A stretch of DNA of 5,564 nucleotides from Paramuribaculum sp. (GCA_029058705.1 JAIDXA010000236.1:1-5564), one strand, 5' to 3'. Counted from the first letter of the stretch, positions 1-5,509 are shown. Numbers and translations: made by a program. Notes: generated by a model from the letters alone, not told the origin.

Positions 1-61
1 TGAGCAGTGAATCCGAGATTTGTGCCTGTCTGGTGGGCTCGGAGATGTTTATAAGCGACAG
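1..61 (+). other. Untrimmed Illumina Nextera (Tn5) adapter at contig end
   Basis: Read on the plus strand, this stretch reproduces the layout of a Nextera i7 adapter. Positions 1-19 match the end of the P7 primer (12 of 19, with all mismatches in the outer 13). Positions 20-27 (TTGTGCCT) differ by one base from the N703 index TTCTGCCT. Positions 28-42 differ by one base from GTCTCGTGGGCTCGG. Positions 43-61 match the Tn5 mosaic end AGATGTGTATAAGAGACAG at 17 of 19. Four consecutive adapter modules in the right order and exact spacing cannot plausibly be chance. The mismatches are densest towards position 1, as expected for the low-quality tail of reads running through a short insert. The index identity is less sure than the adapter call, because it rests on 8 bases with one mismatch. 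Confidence 0.94.
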
Positions 62-270
62 CCTTTGAACTGGCGGTATCCGCGCCAGAATCCGTAAAGG
101 ATGAAAATCACACCGCCGGCCCATCTCACCCATTCCCAGTTGCCGCTGAGCTGAGGAAAATATCCACACAGAAAAAGAACACCCATTGCGACGTAGATCA
201 CAATCATGAATATGCCGAATATATTCCGCATAGTGTGGGGCATCGATGATTTTTTCTTTTCAGTTTCCAT
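62..270 (-). CDS. Small two-helix membrane protein, truncated by adapter junction
   Basis: Unrecognised function. The protein starts METEKKKSS, then has two hydrophobic segments: about residues 13-32 (IFGIFMIVIYVAMGVLFLCG) and about 45-60 (WVRWAGGVIFILYGFW). Between them is a short loop (YFPQLSGNWE), and a basic tail RGYRQFKG follows. This is a helical hairpin of about 70 residues in the inner membrane. Similar short proteins ending in WRGYRQ are, from memory, common in Bacteroidales, sometimes near ExbB/ExbD-type genes; this is not checked. The frame stays open upstream to an ATG at 333, but that extension would translate a stem-loop at 301-327 and looks unlike a conserved N-terminus, so the ATG at 270 is preferred; one at 243 is also possible. 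Downstream the frame runs into the adapter: the final residues Cys-Arg-Leu and the stop at 49-51 are artefacts, so the true C-terminus is missing, probably by only a few residues. Confidence 0.7.
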
Positions 271-300
271 AACTTTTGGTGTTAAGATTCTACATTTCAG

Positions 301-327
301 GTTGTAGGGACTGGAATCCCTGACAAC
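301..327. repeat. Inverted repeat / hairpin upstream of the small membrane gene
   Basis: GTTGTAGGGA (301-310) pairs with TCCCTgACAAC (317-327) across a 6-base loop (CTGGAA), giving 10 base pairs with one bulged G at 322. No T-run follows on either strand, so it is not a standard intrinsic terminator. It lies about 30 nt upstream of the preferred ATG at 270 and downstream of the minus-strand promoter, so it would be in the 5' leader of that transcript. It could instead be a protein-binding dyad. The structure is visible; the role is inference. Confidence 0.5.
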
Positions 328-448
328 TTCCATTTTAGAACTTTAACGCTGTGTCCTGGCGGTTTGTTCGGAGGGCCACATCACATGAACGCAGCCGGAT
401 AAGTCAAGACCATCCGACGCCGGCAGGCTGACGACGCGTTTCTGCGTG

Positions 449-478
449 TAAAGTTAACGAAAATTGTTAACACTCCAA
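449..478 (-). promoter_or_regulatory. Candidate housekeeping sigma promoter for the leftward small gene
   Basis: On the minus strand the -7 box TAACTTTA (449-456) matches the Bacteroidota consensus TAnnTTTG at all but the last position. A TTG (476-478) lies 19 bases upstream, which fits the usual -33 TTTG spacing. Transcription would start near 442-445 and leave a leader of roughly 170 nt before the ATG at 270. The fit to consensus is good, but no transcript is shown. Confidence 0.5.
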
Positions 479-508
479 CGCAATAGCGCAATATTATATT
501 CTGTTAAC
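453..508. repeat. Three GTTAAC palindromes overlapping divergent promoters
   Basis: GTTAAC occurs at 453-458, 466-471 and 503-508. The second and third share the longer match TGTTAACAC (465-473 and 502-510), 37 bases apart. Site 1 overlaps the -7 box of the leftward promoter, site 2 lies in its spacer, and site 3 lies where the -33 element of the rarA promoter should be. The placement would suit an operator shared by both promoters. AT-rich promoter regions of these bacteria often contain TTAAC by chance, so the regulatory reading is tentative. Confidence 0.4.
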
Positions 509-530
509 ACGCTCTTTTGTCGAAAAAATG

Positions 531-538
531 TAATTTTG
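531..538 (+). promoter_or_regulatory. Candidate rarA promoter -7 box
   Basis: TAATTTTG is an exact match to the Bacteroidota housekeeping -7 consensus TAnnTTTG. The expected -33 position (about 504-511) contains TTAACAC rather than a clear TTTG, so that element is weak. The predicted start near 543-545 gives a leader of about 85 nt to the rarA ATG at 630. Confidence 0.5.
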
Positions 539-629
539 CGTTGCCGGCTGAGTGAAATCAGCGTGATTGCAGGTTTTCACCCGGCCGGTTGCGCGCATTG
601 CCCCACACACAGTTTTCTTTTTAACCGAT

Positions 630-1916
630 ATGAATCAACCGCTTGCCGAACGCCTTCGGCCAAAAAACATCGACGAGTATGTCGGACAGGCTCATCTTGT
701 CGGACAAGGAGCGATTATCCGCAGGATGATCGAGTCCGGAAACATCGCCTCGTTTATTCTGTGGGGGCCTCCGGGGGTCGGGAAAACGACGCTGGCTAAA
801 ATCATCGCCAACACGTGTCGTGCCGGGTTCCATACTCTGAGTGCGGTAAGCTCCGGCGTAAAGGAAGTCCGGGAAATCCTTGACCGTTGTCGCAGGGAGG
901 GCGCCAGCATGTTTGCCGAACGCCGCCCCATCCTGTTTATCGATGAAATACACCGTTTCACCAAATCGCAGCAGGACAGCCTTCTGGCGGCTGTCGAAGA
1001 CGGAACTGTCACACTCATAGGCGCCACAACGGAAAATCCTTCGTTTGAGGTTATCCGGCCGCTTCTTTCGCGGGCTCAGGTCTACACGCTGAATCCTCTC
1101 GGCGATGTCGATCTCAACGAACTTTTCCAGCGGGCAATCAACACTGACGAGATTATACGTTCACACGGCGTCGAGGTTGAATCGACATCGGCGCTTTTCC
1201 GTTTTGCCGGCGGTGATGCCCGTAAACTGCTGAACATTCTCGATCTGCTCGAACAGGCAACTCCTGACGGAAAGCCGATTGTCATATCCGACCGGGTGGT
1301 GACCGACTCTCTTCAGAAAAATCCGGCGGCCTATGACCGCAATGGGGAGATGCATTATGATATTATTTCGGCATTCATCAAGTCGATGCGCGGGTCCGAT
1401 CCCGACGCGGCTGTCTATTGGCTCGCGCGCATGATCGAGGGTGGGGAAGATCCGGAATTCATCGCCCGGCGGCTCGTCATTTTTGCGGCCGAAGATGTCG
1501 GGCTGGCCAATCCGAATGCTTTATTGCTTGCAAACGCAACGTTCGATGCCATTCATAAGATCGGATGGCCTGAAGGCCGGATTCCGCTGGCCGAGTGCGT
1601 GGTTTATCTCGCGACTTCGCCCAAAAGCAACTCAGCCTACTGCGCCATCGATGACGCCCTCGAGTTTGTCCGGAAAACCGGGAACAGTCCCGTTCCGCTG
1701 CACTTGCGTAACGCCCCGACAAAACTCATGAAAGATATGGGCTATGGACACAACTATCTTTATCCACACAACTATCCCGGCAATTTTGTCAGCCAGCAGT
1801 ATTTTCCCGATTCTCTCGGTCATCCCACCTTCTGGCATCCCGGCAACAATCCTGCCGAAGCGCGTTCGGCCCAGCTTCAGCAGATGCGCTGGCATCCGGA
1901 AGAGAATGGCGAGTGA
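630..1916 (+). CDS. rarA: Replication-associated recombination protein A (RarA/MgsA), AAA+ ATPase
   Basis: RarA is a cytoplasmic AAA+ ATPase related to clamp-loader subunits and eukaryotic WRNIP1/Mgs1. It forms tetramers, associates with SSB and acts at stalled replication forks (established for E. coli RarA). In this 428-residue protein the N-terminal ATPase domain shows Walker A GPPGVGKTT (46-54), Walker B ILFIDEIHRF (101-110, Asp105-Glu106), sensor 1 GATTENPS (131-138), an arginine finger in LLSRAQ (Arg148) and sensor 2 GGDARKLLN (194-202, Arg198). The MgsA-type C-terminal region follows, with YDIISAFIKSMRGSDPDAA (243-261), the conserved PKSNSAY (331-337) and a C-terminal block around YGHNYLYPHNYPG (372-384). 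Length is close to family norms (E. coli 447). The start is the ATG at 630, where MNQPLAERLRPKNIDEYVGQ aligns with family N-termini; an in-frame TTG at 567 would add 21 residues with no family resemblance. All key ATPase residues are intact. Confidence 0.96.
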   Translation: MNQPLAERLRPKNIDEYVGQAHLVGQGAIIRRMIESGNIASFILWGPPGVGKTTLAKIIANTCRAGFHTLSAVSSGVKEVREILDRCRREGASMFAERRPILFIDEIHRFTKSQQDSLLAAVEDGTVTLIGATTENPSFEVIRPLLSRAQVYTLNPLGDVDLNELFQRAINTDEIIRSHGVEVESTSALFRFAGGDARKLLNILDLLEQATPDGKPIVISDRVVTDSLQKNPAAYDRNGEMHYDIISAFIKSMRGSDPDAAVYWLARMIEGGEDPEFIARRLVIFAAEDVGLANPNALLLANATFDAIHKIGWPEGRIPLAECVVYLATSPKSNSAYCAIDDALEFVRKTGNSPVPLHLRNAPTKLMKDMGYGHNYLYPHNYPGNFVSQQYFPDSLGHPTFWHPGNNPAEARSAQLQQMRWHPEENGE

Positions 1917-1935
1917 AAAAAAAATCGGGGGAGAA

Positions 1936-1965
1936 TGTAACAATTCGCGTCGGTCGGTGGTCTTA
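1936..1965 (+). promoter_or_regulatory. Candidate ECF-type (autoregulated) promoter of the sigma operon
   Basis: TGTAAC (1936-1941) has the AAC core typical of ECF sigma -35 elements. GTCTTA (1960-1965), a GTC-type -10, follows after 18 bases. The pair lies in the 80-bp gap between rarA and the sigma gene, and the predicted start near 1972 leaves about 25 nt to the ATG at 1997. No TAnnTTTG housekeeping box is seen in this gap, which favours self-activation by the encoded sigma factor. This is inference from spacing and motif shape. Confidence 0.45.
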
Positions 1966-1996
1966 ATAAGTGTCGTGCGAATCAACGACAGTATGT

Positions 1997-2497
1997 ATGA
2001 CGCGAAAAGAGTATCAGAATATCATAGCCGGAATCTATCCGCGGATGTATCGCGTGGCATTGGCCCTGACCGACAATGCCGACGAGGCGTGTGATCTGAC
2101 TCAGGAAACATTGCTGAAGCTCTGGACCGGCCGCGACCGGCTTGCAGGAGCGGCTAACCCTGAGGCTTATTGCATGGCGGCGTTGCGCAACCGGTTCTAT
2201 GACATGGCGCGTGCTCGTTCCTGCGATGGATTGGCGGTTGCTGTCAGCGAAGACATGCCGTTGGCCGACAATGTCGCAGGTGATATAGTCGGGATCCGTT
2301 CCGATCTCGATCTGGCGCTGAAACTGATGGCGTCGTTGCCCGAAGCGCAGCAGCGTGTAGTGAGATTGTCGTCGGTAGGCGGATGTTCCAACGACGAGAT
2401 TGCTGAGCTGACCGGATTCTCTCCGGCAAATGTGCGCACTCTTCTATCGCGCGGAAGAAAACGCATTCGTGAACTATTTATTAAATACTCAGAGTGA
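1997..2497 (+). CDS. ECF-like RNA polymerase sigma-70 family factor
   Basis: A 166-residue protein with the two-domain layout of extracytoplasmic-function sigma factors. It would direct core RNA polymerase to a dedicated promoter set. Region 2 spans about residues 8-75, with the core-binding region 2.2-like motif DLTQETLLKLW (33-43) and a following NPEAYCMAALRNRFYDMARAR segment (54-74). Region 4 spans about 108-162: SLPEAQQRVVRL (113-124), then the -35-recognising helix-turn-helix SNDEIAELTGFSPANVRTLL (131-150) and the basic SRGRKRIREL (151-160). No region 1, region 3 or C-terminal extension is present. The start is the ATG at 1997 (MTRKEYQNII), which fits related proteins; a GTG at 1970 would add nine residues and occupy the probable transcription start. 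The stop overlaps the ATG of the next gene (TGATG), so the two are probably translationally coupled. Family assignment is firm; regulon and signal are unknown. Confidence 0.92.
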   Translation: MTRKEYQNIIAGIYPRMYRVALALTDNADEACDLTQETLLKLWTGRDRLAGAANPEAYCMAALRNRFYDMARARSCDGLAVAVSEDMPLADNVAGDIVGIRSDLDLALKLMASLPEAQQRVVRLSSVGGCSNDEIAELTGFSPANVRTLLSRGRKRIRELFIKYSE

Positions 2498-3165
2498 TGG
2501 AGACAGACACCGACAAAATCAGACGGCTTCTTGATCGCTACTATGCCGGAGAGGCCACGGAGGCTGAAGTGCGGCAGATCTCCAACTATTTCAGCCGTGC
2601 CCGCTCGCTTTCGCCGGAGCTTGAGACCGAACGGAGGATTTTCAATGCGATGCATCCCTCCGCCGGGGAGTTCGCGCCGCCCGAGCGGCTTACTCGGGCA
2701 GTGAGCCGCATCGGCCGCAGAAGTCCTTTGCTGCTGATTGCCAGATGGGGCATTGCTGCCGCGGCTGTCGTGGGAGCTGTTTTCGTCAGCGTGAATCTCC
2801 TTGACCGTACGGGTGGGGCCGGCACTGATGCTCCGGTTTTTGCCGAGATGCCGGCTGACGGAAACAAAATGGATTCTGTCGGAAGCGACGGATCAGGAAG
2901 CGTAGTGGCTGAGTCCCCCCGGCATATATGTGATGAAACGGAGGCTGAGCCCGGTGAGACTACGTCTGTAAAGTCGGGGACAGTGAAAAGGAGTCCGGCA
3001 AAACGTCGGTCGAGCCTCAGACGCAGCGTCCCGGATAAAAAACAACGGAAAGCCATCGAAGTGTCGGTTGAATTGCTCAACCGCACGCTGTCGAAAGTAA
3101 ATCTGGCGTGTGTCGACGCTGAGTCGCAGTTTGATGAAGTTAATAACGTCCTTAAAGAATTATGA
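2497..3165 (+). CDS. Putative membrane anti-sigma factor
   Basis: A 222-residue single-pass membrane protein encoded directly after the sigma gene, with a one-base stop/start overlap. Residues 1-77 are predicted cytoplasmic and begin with a short helical motif, DKIRRLLDRYYAGEATEAE (6-24), that is common at the N-terminus of Bacteroidales anti-sigma-like proteins. A transmembrane helix covers about 78-102 (LLLIARWGIAAAAVVGAVFV and onward). The rest (103-222) would be periplasmic: a low-complexity acidic and Gly/Ser stretch (105-160), a strongly basic patch with KRSPAKRRSSLRRS (164-177), and a C-terminal helical segment (188-222). No zinc-binding HxxxCxxC motif of ZAS anti-sigma factors is seen. 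The anti-sigma role is inferred from position, topology and N-terminus. The start is the ATG at 2497 rather than the GTG one codon earlier. Its stop overlaps the next start in ATGA. Confidence 0.75.
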   Translation: METDTDKIRRLLDRYYAGEATEAEVRQISNYFSRARSLSPELETERRIFNAMHPSAGEFAPPERLTRAVSRIGRRSPLLLIARWGIAAAAVVGAVFVSVNLLDRTGGAGTDAPVFAEMPADGNKMDSVGSDGSGSVVAESPRHICDETEAEPGETTSVKSGTVKRSPAKRRSSLRRSVPDKKQRKAIEVSVELLNRTLSKVNLACVDAESQFDEVNNVLKEL

Positions 3166-3623
3166 ATATGAATCGACTTGTTAAGAGAGCAATCCTCAGT
3201 TTGGCGATCATGATTTCAGGCATGCCTGTAGTCAGCGCGCAGAAGTATTTTTCCGAATTGACTGGCCGCAAGGATATCGAGACGGTCTATGTGTCGAAAG
3301 CATTGCTGGCATCTGTTCCGTCTCTTGGAAGTCTCGGCCGATTCGGAGTTCAGCTTGGCAAGGCCACCTCTCTGAGTGTGTTCACGACCAACAAGACTTC
3401 TGGGCTGAAGGCTTGTCGTGAGTCGTTGGCTGCCTTTGTTTCGGCAAACAGTGATGCCGAGCTTCTGTTTCAGCAGAATGATGATGAAGATGTCACTTCC
3501 GTCTATGGGATTCCGGTTTACGGAAATGAGGGGAAATATTCGCTTCTTCTCGTCTATAATGCCGATCAGACCGATGCTACGCTTGTCGTCATTACGGGAG
3601 AAGTGACCTTCGATCCCGCCTGA
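3162..3623 (+). CDS. Secreted DUF4252-like protein of the sigma operon
   Basis: A 153-residue exported protein of unknown biochemical function. A signal peptide is clear: basic start (NRLVKR), hydrophobic core (AILSLAIMISGM, 10-21) and probable signal peptidase I site VSA|QK after residue 26. There is no lipobox cysteine, so it is probably soluble in the periplasm. The mature part resembles DUF4252 proteins of Bacteroidales: an early IETVYVSKALL (39-49), a central segment ending AELLFQQNDDEDVTSVYG (99-116), and a late hydrophobic strand pattern YSLLLVYN and ATLVVITGEVTF. It overlaps the anti-sigma gene by four bases (ATGA), so it belongs to the same transcript. DUF4252 genes often sit beside ECF sigma factors in this order (from memory). 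Here it is the last gene, and a role in sensing or modulating the anti-sigma factor is inference. A second ATG two codons in is an equally possible start. Confidence 0.78.
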   Translation: MNMNRLVKRAILSLAIMISGMPVVSAQKYFSELTGRKDIETVYVSKALLASVPSLGSLGRFGVQLGKATSLSVFTTNKTSGLKACRESLAAFVSANSDAELLFQQNDDEDVTSVYGIPVYGNEGKYSLLLVYNADQTDATLVVITGEVTFDPA

Positions 3624-3643
3624 TTCTCCTGTGGGGGAAAGCG

Positions 3644-4837
3644 TCAGCCTTTCTGCTTTTTCAGGTCAGGCAGAAGCCAGGCAACTATGCCGAGAAGCGG
3701 CAGAAAAGAACTGACGTGGAAAACAAAAGTTATGTCTGTCAGTTCGGCAAGCCATCCGAAAAATGCGGCACCGACTCCTCCAAGACCGAACGAAAGCCCG
3801 AAAAACAGACCCGCTATAGTGCCTATGTGTGCCGGTTTGAGTTCTGTTGCAAAAACAAGTATGGCCGAAAACGCCGATGAGATAATCAGCCCGACAGCCA
3901 CCGAAAGTGCAACCGTGGCATAGAGCCCGACGTATGGCATAAGCATCGCAAACGGAGCGGCTCCTAAAATCGAGCCCCATATCACATACTTGCGGCCGAT
4001 TTTGTCGCCGACCCAGCCTCCGGCAATGATTCCTATGGCCGACGCCGCCAGAAACGCAAACAGACATAGCTGTGAGTCACGGATCGTAATGCCGAATTTG
4101 TCAATAAGGAAAAATGTGAAATAACTTGTCATGCTTGCCAGATAGAACTGTTTCGAAAAAGTCAGGACAACGAGGACTATCATCGCATTGCGGATCTGGC
4201 GTTCAGAGAGCGAAAGCGTTCCAATCCGGCTTTTCGCCTTTGCTGCAAGTGTGTTGCGGAGAATTTTTGCATACCATCGTCCGACATAGCTCACTACAAT
4301 TGCTCCGGCTATGAGTGCGATCGCGAACCAGACGACAGCCCCCTGTCCGTAGGGAATGATTATGAGTGCGGCAAGCAGAGGGCCGAAAGCGCTGCCTCCG
4401 TTGCCTCCCACCTGAAAGATGGACTGGGACAGTCCTTTGCGCGGGCCTGCGGCCATCTGGGCTACACGCGATGCCTCCGGATGGAAAATCGATGATCCCA
4501 TGCCGACAACACTGACTGCAAGTATGATCATTGGGAAACTGTCGGCGTAGGCAAGAATGAAGAGTCCGCACAGTGAGATGCACATACCCGCTGTCAATGC
4601 GTAAGGACTTGGATGGCGGTCGGCATAGCGCCCGACAAAGGGCTGGAGAATCGACGAGGTCATCTGAAACGCAAGCGTTATCAGGCCTATCTGGGTGAAC
4701 GACAGGGTGAGCTGGTCTTTTAGAATAGGATAAATCGCCGGAATGACAGACTGGACTGCATCGTTGAGAAGATGAGCCAGGCTGATTGCAAATATGATCG
4801 GGAAAACGGTTTTTTCTGAACGTGGATTAAGTGTCAT
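3644..4837 (-). CDS. fsr: MFS drug exporter, fosmidomycin-resistance (Fsr) type
   Basis: A 397-residue inner-membrane major facilitator predicted to export small molecules by proton antiport. E. coli Fsr (406 residues) gives fosmidomycin resistance; the natural substrate here is unknown. Family hallmarks are dense: AHLLNDAVQSVIPAIYPILK (21-40), GLITLAFQMTSSILQPFVG (51-69), VGMGSSIFHPEASRVAQMA (111-129), KGLSQSIFQVGGN (134-146), GPLLAALI (152-159), the second-half motif A GGWVGDKIGRKYVIWGSILG (273-292), SAFSAILVFA (321-330) and GLFFGLSFGLGGVGAAFFG (343-361). The hydrophobic profile suits 12 helices with a cytoplasmic loop near 190-215. The start is the ATG at 4837. The open frame continues to 4948, but that would run through the tRNA terminator and into tRNA-Cys. 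The gene converges on the DUF4252 gene with 20 bases between stops and no clear hairpin. No obvious promoter lies between the terminator and the ATG. Confidence 0.92.
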   Translation of the reverse strand: MTLNPRSEKTVFPIIFAISLAHLLNDAVQSVIPAIYPILKDQLTLSFTQIGLITLAFQMTSSILQPFVGRYADRHPSPYALTAGMCISLCGLFILAYADSFPMIILAVSVVGMGSSIFHPEASRVAQMAAGPRKGLSQSIFQVGGNGGSAFGPLLAALIIIPYGQGAVVWFAIALIAGAIVVSYVGRWYAKILRNTLAAKAKSRIGTLSLSERQIRNAMIVLVVLTFSKQFYLASMTSYFTFFLIDKFGITIRDSQLCLFAFLAASAIGIIAGGWVGDKIGRKYVIWGSILGAAPFAMLMPYVGLYATVALSVAVGLIISSAFSAILVFATELKPAHIGTIAGLFFGLSFGLGGVGAAFFGWLAELTDITFVFHVSSFLPLLGIVAWLLPDLKKQKG

Positions 4838-4880
4838 TGTTCTATAGGACTCTCCGGTGGTTGATGGTGAATCGGCAGAC

Positions 4881-4912
4881 AAAACAAAAAGGAGCATTTT
4901 CATGCTCCTTTT
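4881..4912 (-). terminator. Intrinsic terminator of tRNA-Cys
   Basis: On the minus strand a perfect 7-bp stem GGAGCAT / ATGCTCC (4902-4908 with 4891-4897) is closed by a GAAA loop and extended by A/U pairs. It is followed by TTTTTGTTTTG. It begins a few bases after the tRNA 3' end and separates the tRNA from fsr. Confidence 0.88.
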
Positions 4913-4917
4913 CTTTG

Positions 4918-4988
4918 AGGTACCTAGCAGATTCGAACTGCTGTACACGGTTTTGCAGACCGTTGCCTAACCACTCGGCCAAGGTACC
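4918..4988 (-). tRNA. tRNA-Cys (anticodon GCA)
   Basis: A 71-nt cloverleaf. Acceptor arms are GGTACCT / AGGTACC (7 bp). The D arm has GCC/GGC. The anticodon stem ACGGT/ACCGT carries loop CTGCAAA, with anticodon GCA at 4954-4956. The variable loop is GTAC, and the T arm AGCAG/CTGCT has loop TTCGAAT. The discriminator base is U, a known identity element for cysteine tRNA. The 3' CCA is not encoded (the sequence continues CAA), so it must be added by nucleotidyltransferase. All stems are intact, so it is probably functional. The lipoprotein gene is upstream in the same direction, with its own tRNA promoter in between. Confidence 0.97.
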
Positions 4989-5009
4989 GTTTTTTTGGTT
5001 TTGCGATTG

Positions 5010-5041
5010 CAAAGTTAGTGAAATTTTCCCAACTTCGCAAG
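5010..5041 (-). promoter_or_regulatory. Promoter of tRNA-Cys
   Basis: On the minus strand TAACTTTG (5010-5017) matches the Bacteroidota -7 consensus TAnnTTTG exactly, and CTTG (5038-5041) sits 20 bases upstream at the -33 position. Transcription would start near 5003-5005, about 15 nt before the mature tRNA 5' end. This is the best-formed promoter in the window. Confidence 0.72.
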
Positions 5042-5080
5042 CGTTTTTTGAAAAATCATTTTAGATTTTCGGAAATGGTT

Positions 5081-5488
5081 TCAGAAAAGGCTGACAGCCA
5101 GCGTGTCGCCCAATTCCGACAGGTGGTCGCGCATTCCATGAAGGAAATCGTTGGCGGCTTCCTCTCCTATCCGGTTACGGATGTTGGTGAGGCGCGCGTT
5201 GATATCGAGAAGCAAATCGCGCTGCTCCGATGTCGAACCACACTGATGAAGCTTCATTGCCTGTTCACGGCCGAGTCTGTATGGGGCCGAAGCGGTGTTG
5301 GCGTTTTCCGACGATATGAGGTCGCTGTTTTTTTTCACGGCGGCCTTTGGCTCAGGACGGCTATCGGCCGAGTCTGCATATTGGGCTGTGACGTCGTAGG
5401 TGACCGCGTTGTCTGTTTTCGACGAGCACGATACTATTGCAGGCATCGCTGCTATTACAGTCAGTAATGTTAAAGAAATAATTTTCAT
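5081..5488 (-). CDS. Small putative lipoprotein of unknown function
   Basis: Unrecognised 135-residue protein. It has a lipoprotein signal peptide: MKIISLTLLTVIAAMPA followed by lipobox IVSC with the acylated cysteine at residue 21. It should therefore be anchored in the cytoplasmic or outer membrane. Residues 22-68 are polar and low-complexity (Ser, Ala, Asp, Lys), probably a flexible linker. Residues 69-130 look helical and amphipathic (YRLGREQAMKLHQCG, then DLLLDINARLTNIRNRIGEE and ANDFLHGMRDHLSEL), forming a small globular or coiled-coil-like domain with one further cysteine at 83. The start at 5488 places the signal peptide correctly. The stop is about 90 bases upstream of tRNA-Cys; no convincing terminator lies between, so read-through into the tRNA is possible. 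An open frame on the opposite strand (5018-5467) lacks any protein-like features and is taken as a shadow. Confidence 0.8.
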   Translation of the reverse strand: MKIISLTLLTVIAAMPAIVSCSSKTDNAVTYDVTAQYADSADSRPEPKAAVKKNSDLISSENANTASAPYRLGREQAMKLHQCGSTSEQRDLLLDINARLTNIRNRIGEEAANDFLHGMRDHLSELGDTLAVSLF

Positions 5489-5509
5489 AGAGAGTGTTTG
5501 GAATTAAAT

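Larger units (their letters stand above)
271..629. other. Divergent intergenic region between the small membrane gene and rarA
   Basis: This region of about 360 bases has no convincing gene. It carries a stem-loop (301-327), a minus-strand promoter (449-478), three GTTAAC palindromes (453-508) and a plus-strand -7 box (531-538); these are listed separately. A small stem GCTGA/TCAGC with a 6-nt loop lies at 547-562 in the presumed rarA leader. An open frame crosses 464-799 on the plus strand, but it overlaps rarA out of frame and its product resembles nothing; it is treated as spurious. Confidence 0.6.

Noticed and set aside
43..61. Tn5-like transposon end as a natural mobile element
   Set aside because: The match to the hyperactive mosaic end is directly joined to Illumina index and P7 sequence, so it is library adapter, not a resident transposon.
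479..493. Tandem CGCAATA repeat separated by one G
   Set aside because: Only two 7-base copies; no link to a promoter element or protein site could be argued beyond chance.
567..629. Upstream TTG start for rarA adding 21 residues
   Set aside because: The added residues show no RarA resemblance, and the ATG at 630 gives the normal family N-terminus.
464..799. Plus-strand open frame of 111 codons
   Set aside because: It overlaps the start of rarA in another frame, and its product is Arg/Ser-rich without any domain; likely a shadow.
3624..3643. Bidirectional terminator between the convergent DUF4252-like and fsr genes
   Set aside because: The 20 bases and their flanks form no clear stem with a T-run on either strand.
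4838..4948. N-terminal extension of the fsr frame by 37 residues
   Set aside because: The extension is the translation of the tRNA-Cys 3' part, its terminator and spacer; the Fsr family resemblance begins just after the ATG at 4837.
5050..5070. Hairpin GAAAAATC / GATTTTC as a lipoprotein terminator
   Set aside because: The stem is almost all A/T with a mismatch in length and no following U-run on the minus strand, so it is unlikely to terminate transcription.
5018..5467. Plus-strand open frame of 149 codons opposite the lipoprotein gene
   Set aside because: The minus-strand gene has a signal peptide and lipobox; this frame has an Arg/Cys-rich composition typical of antisense translation and would start inside the tRNA promoter.
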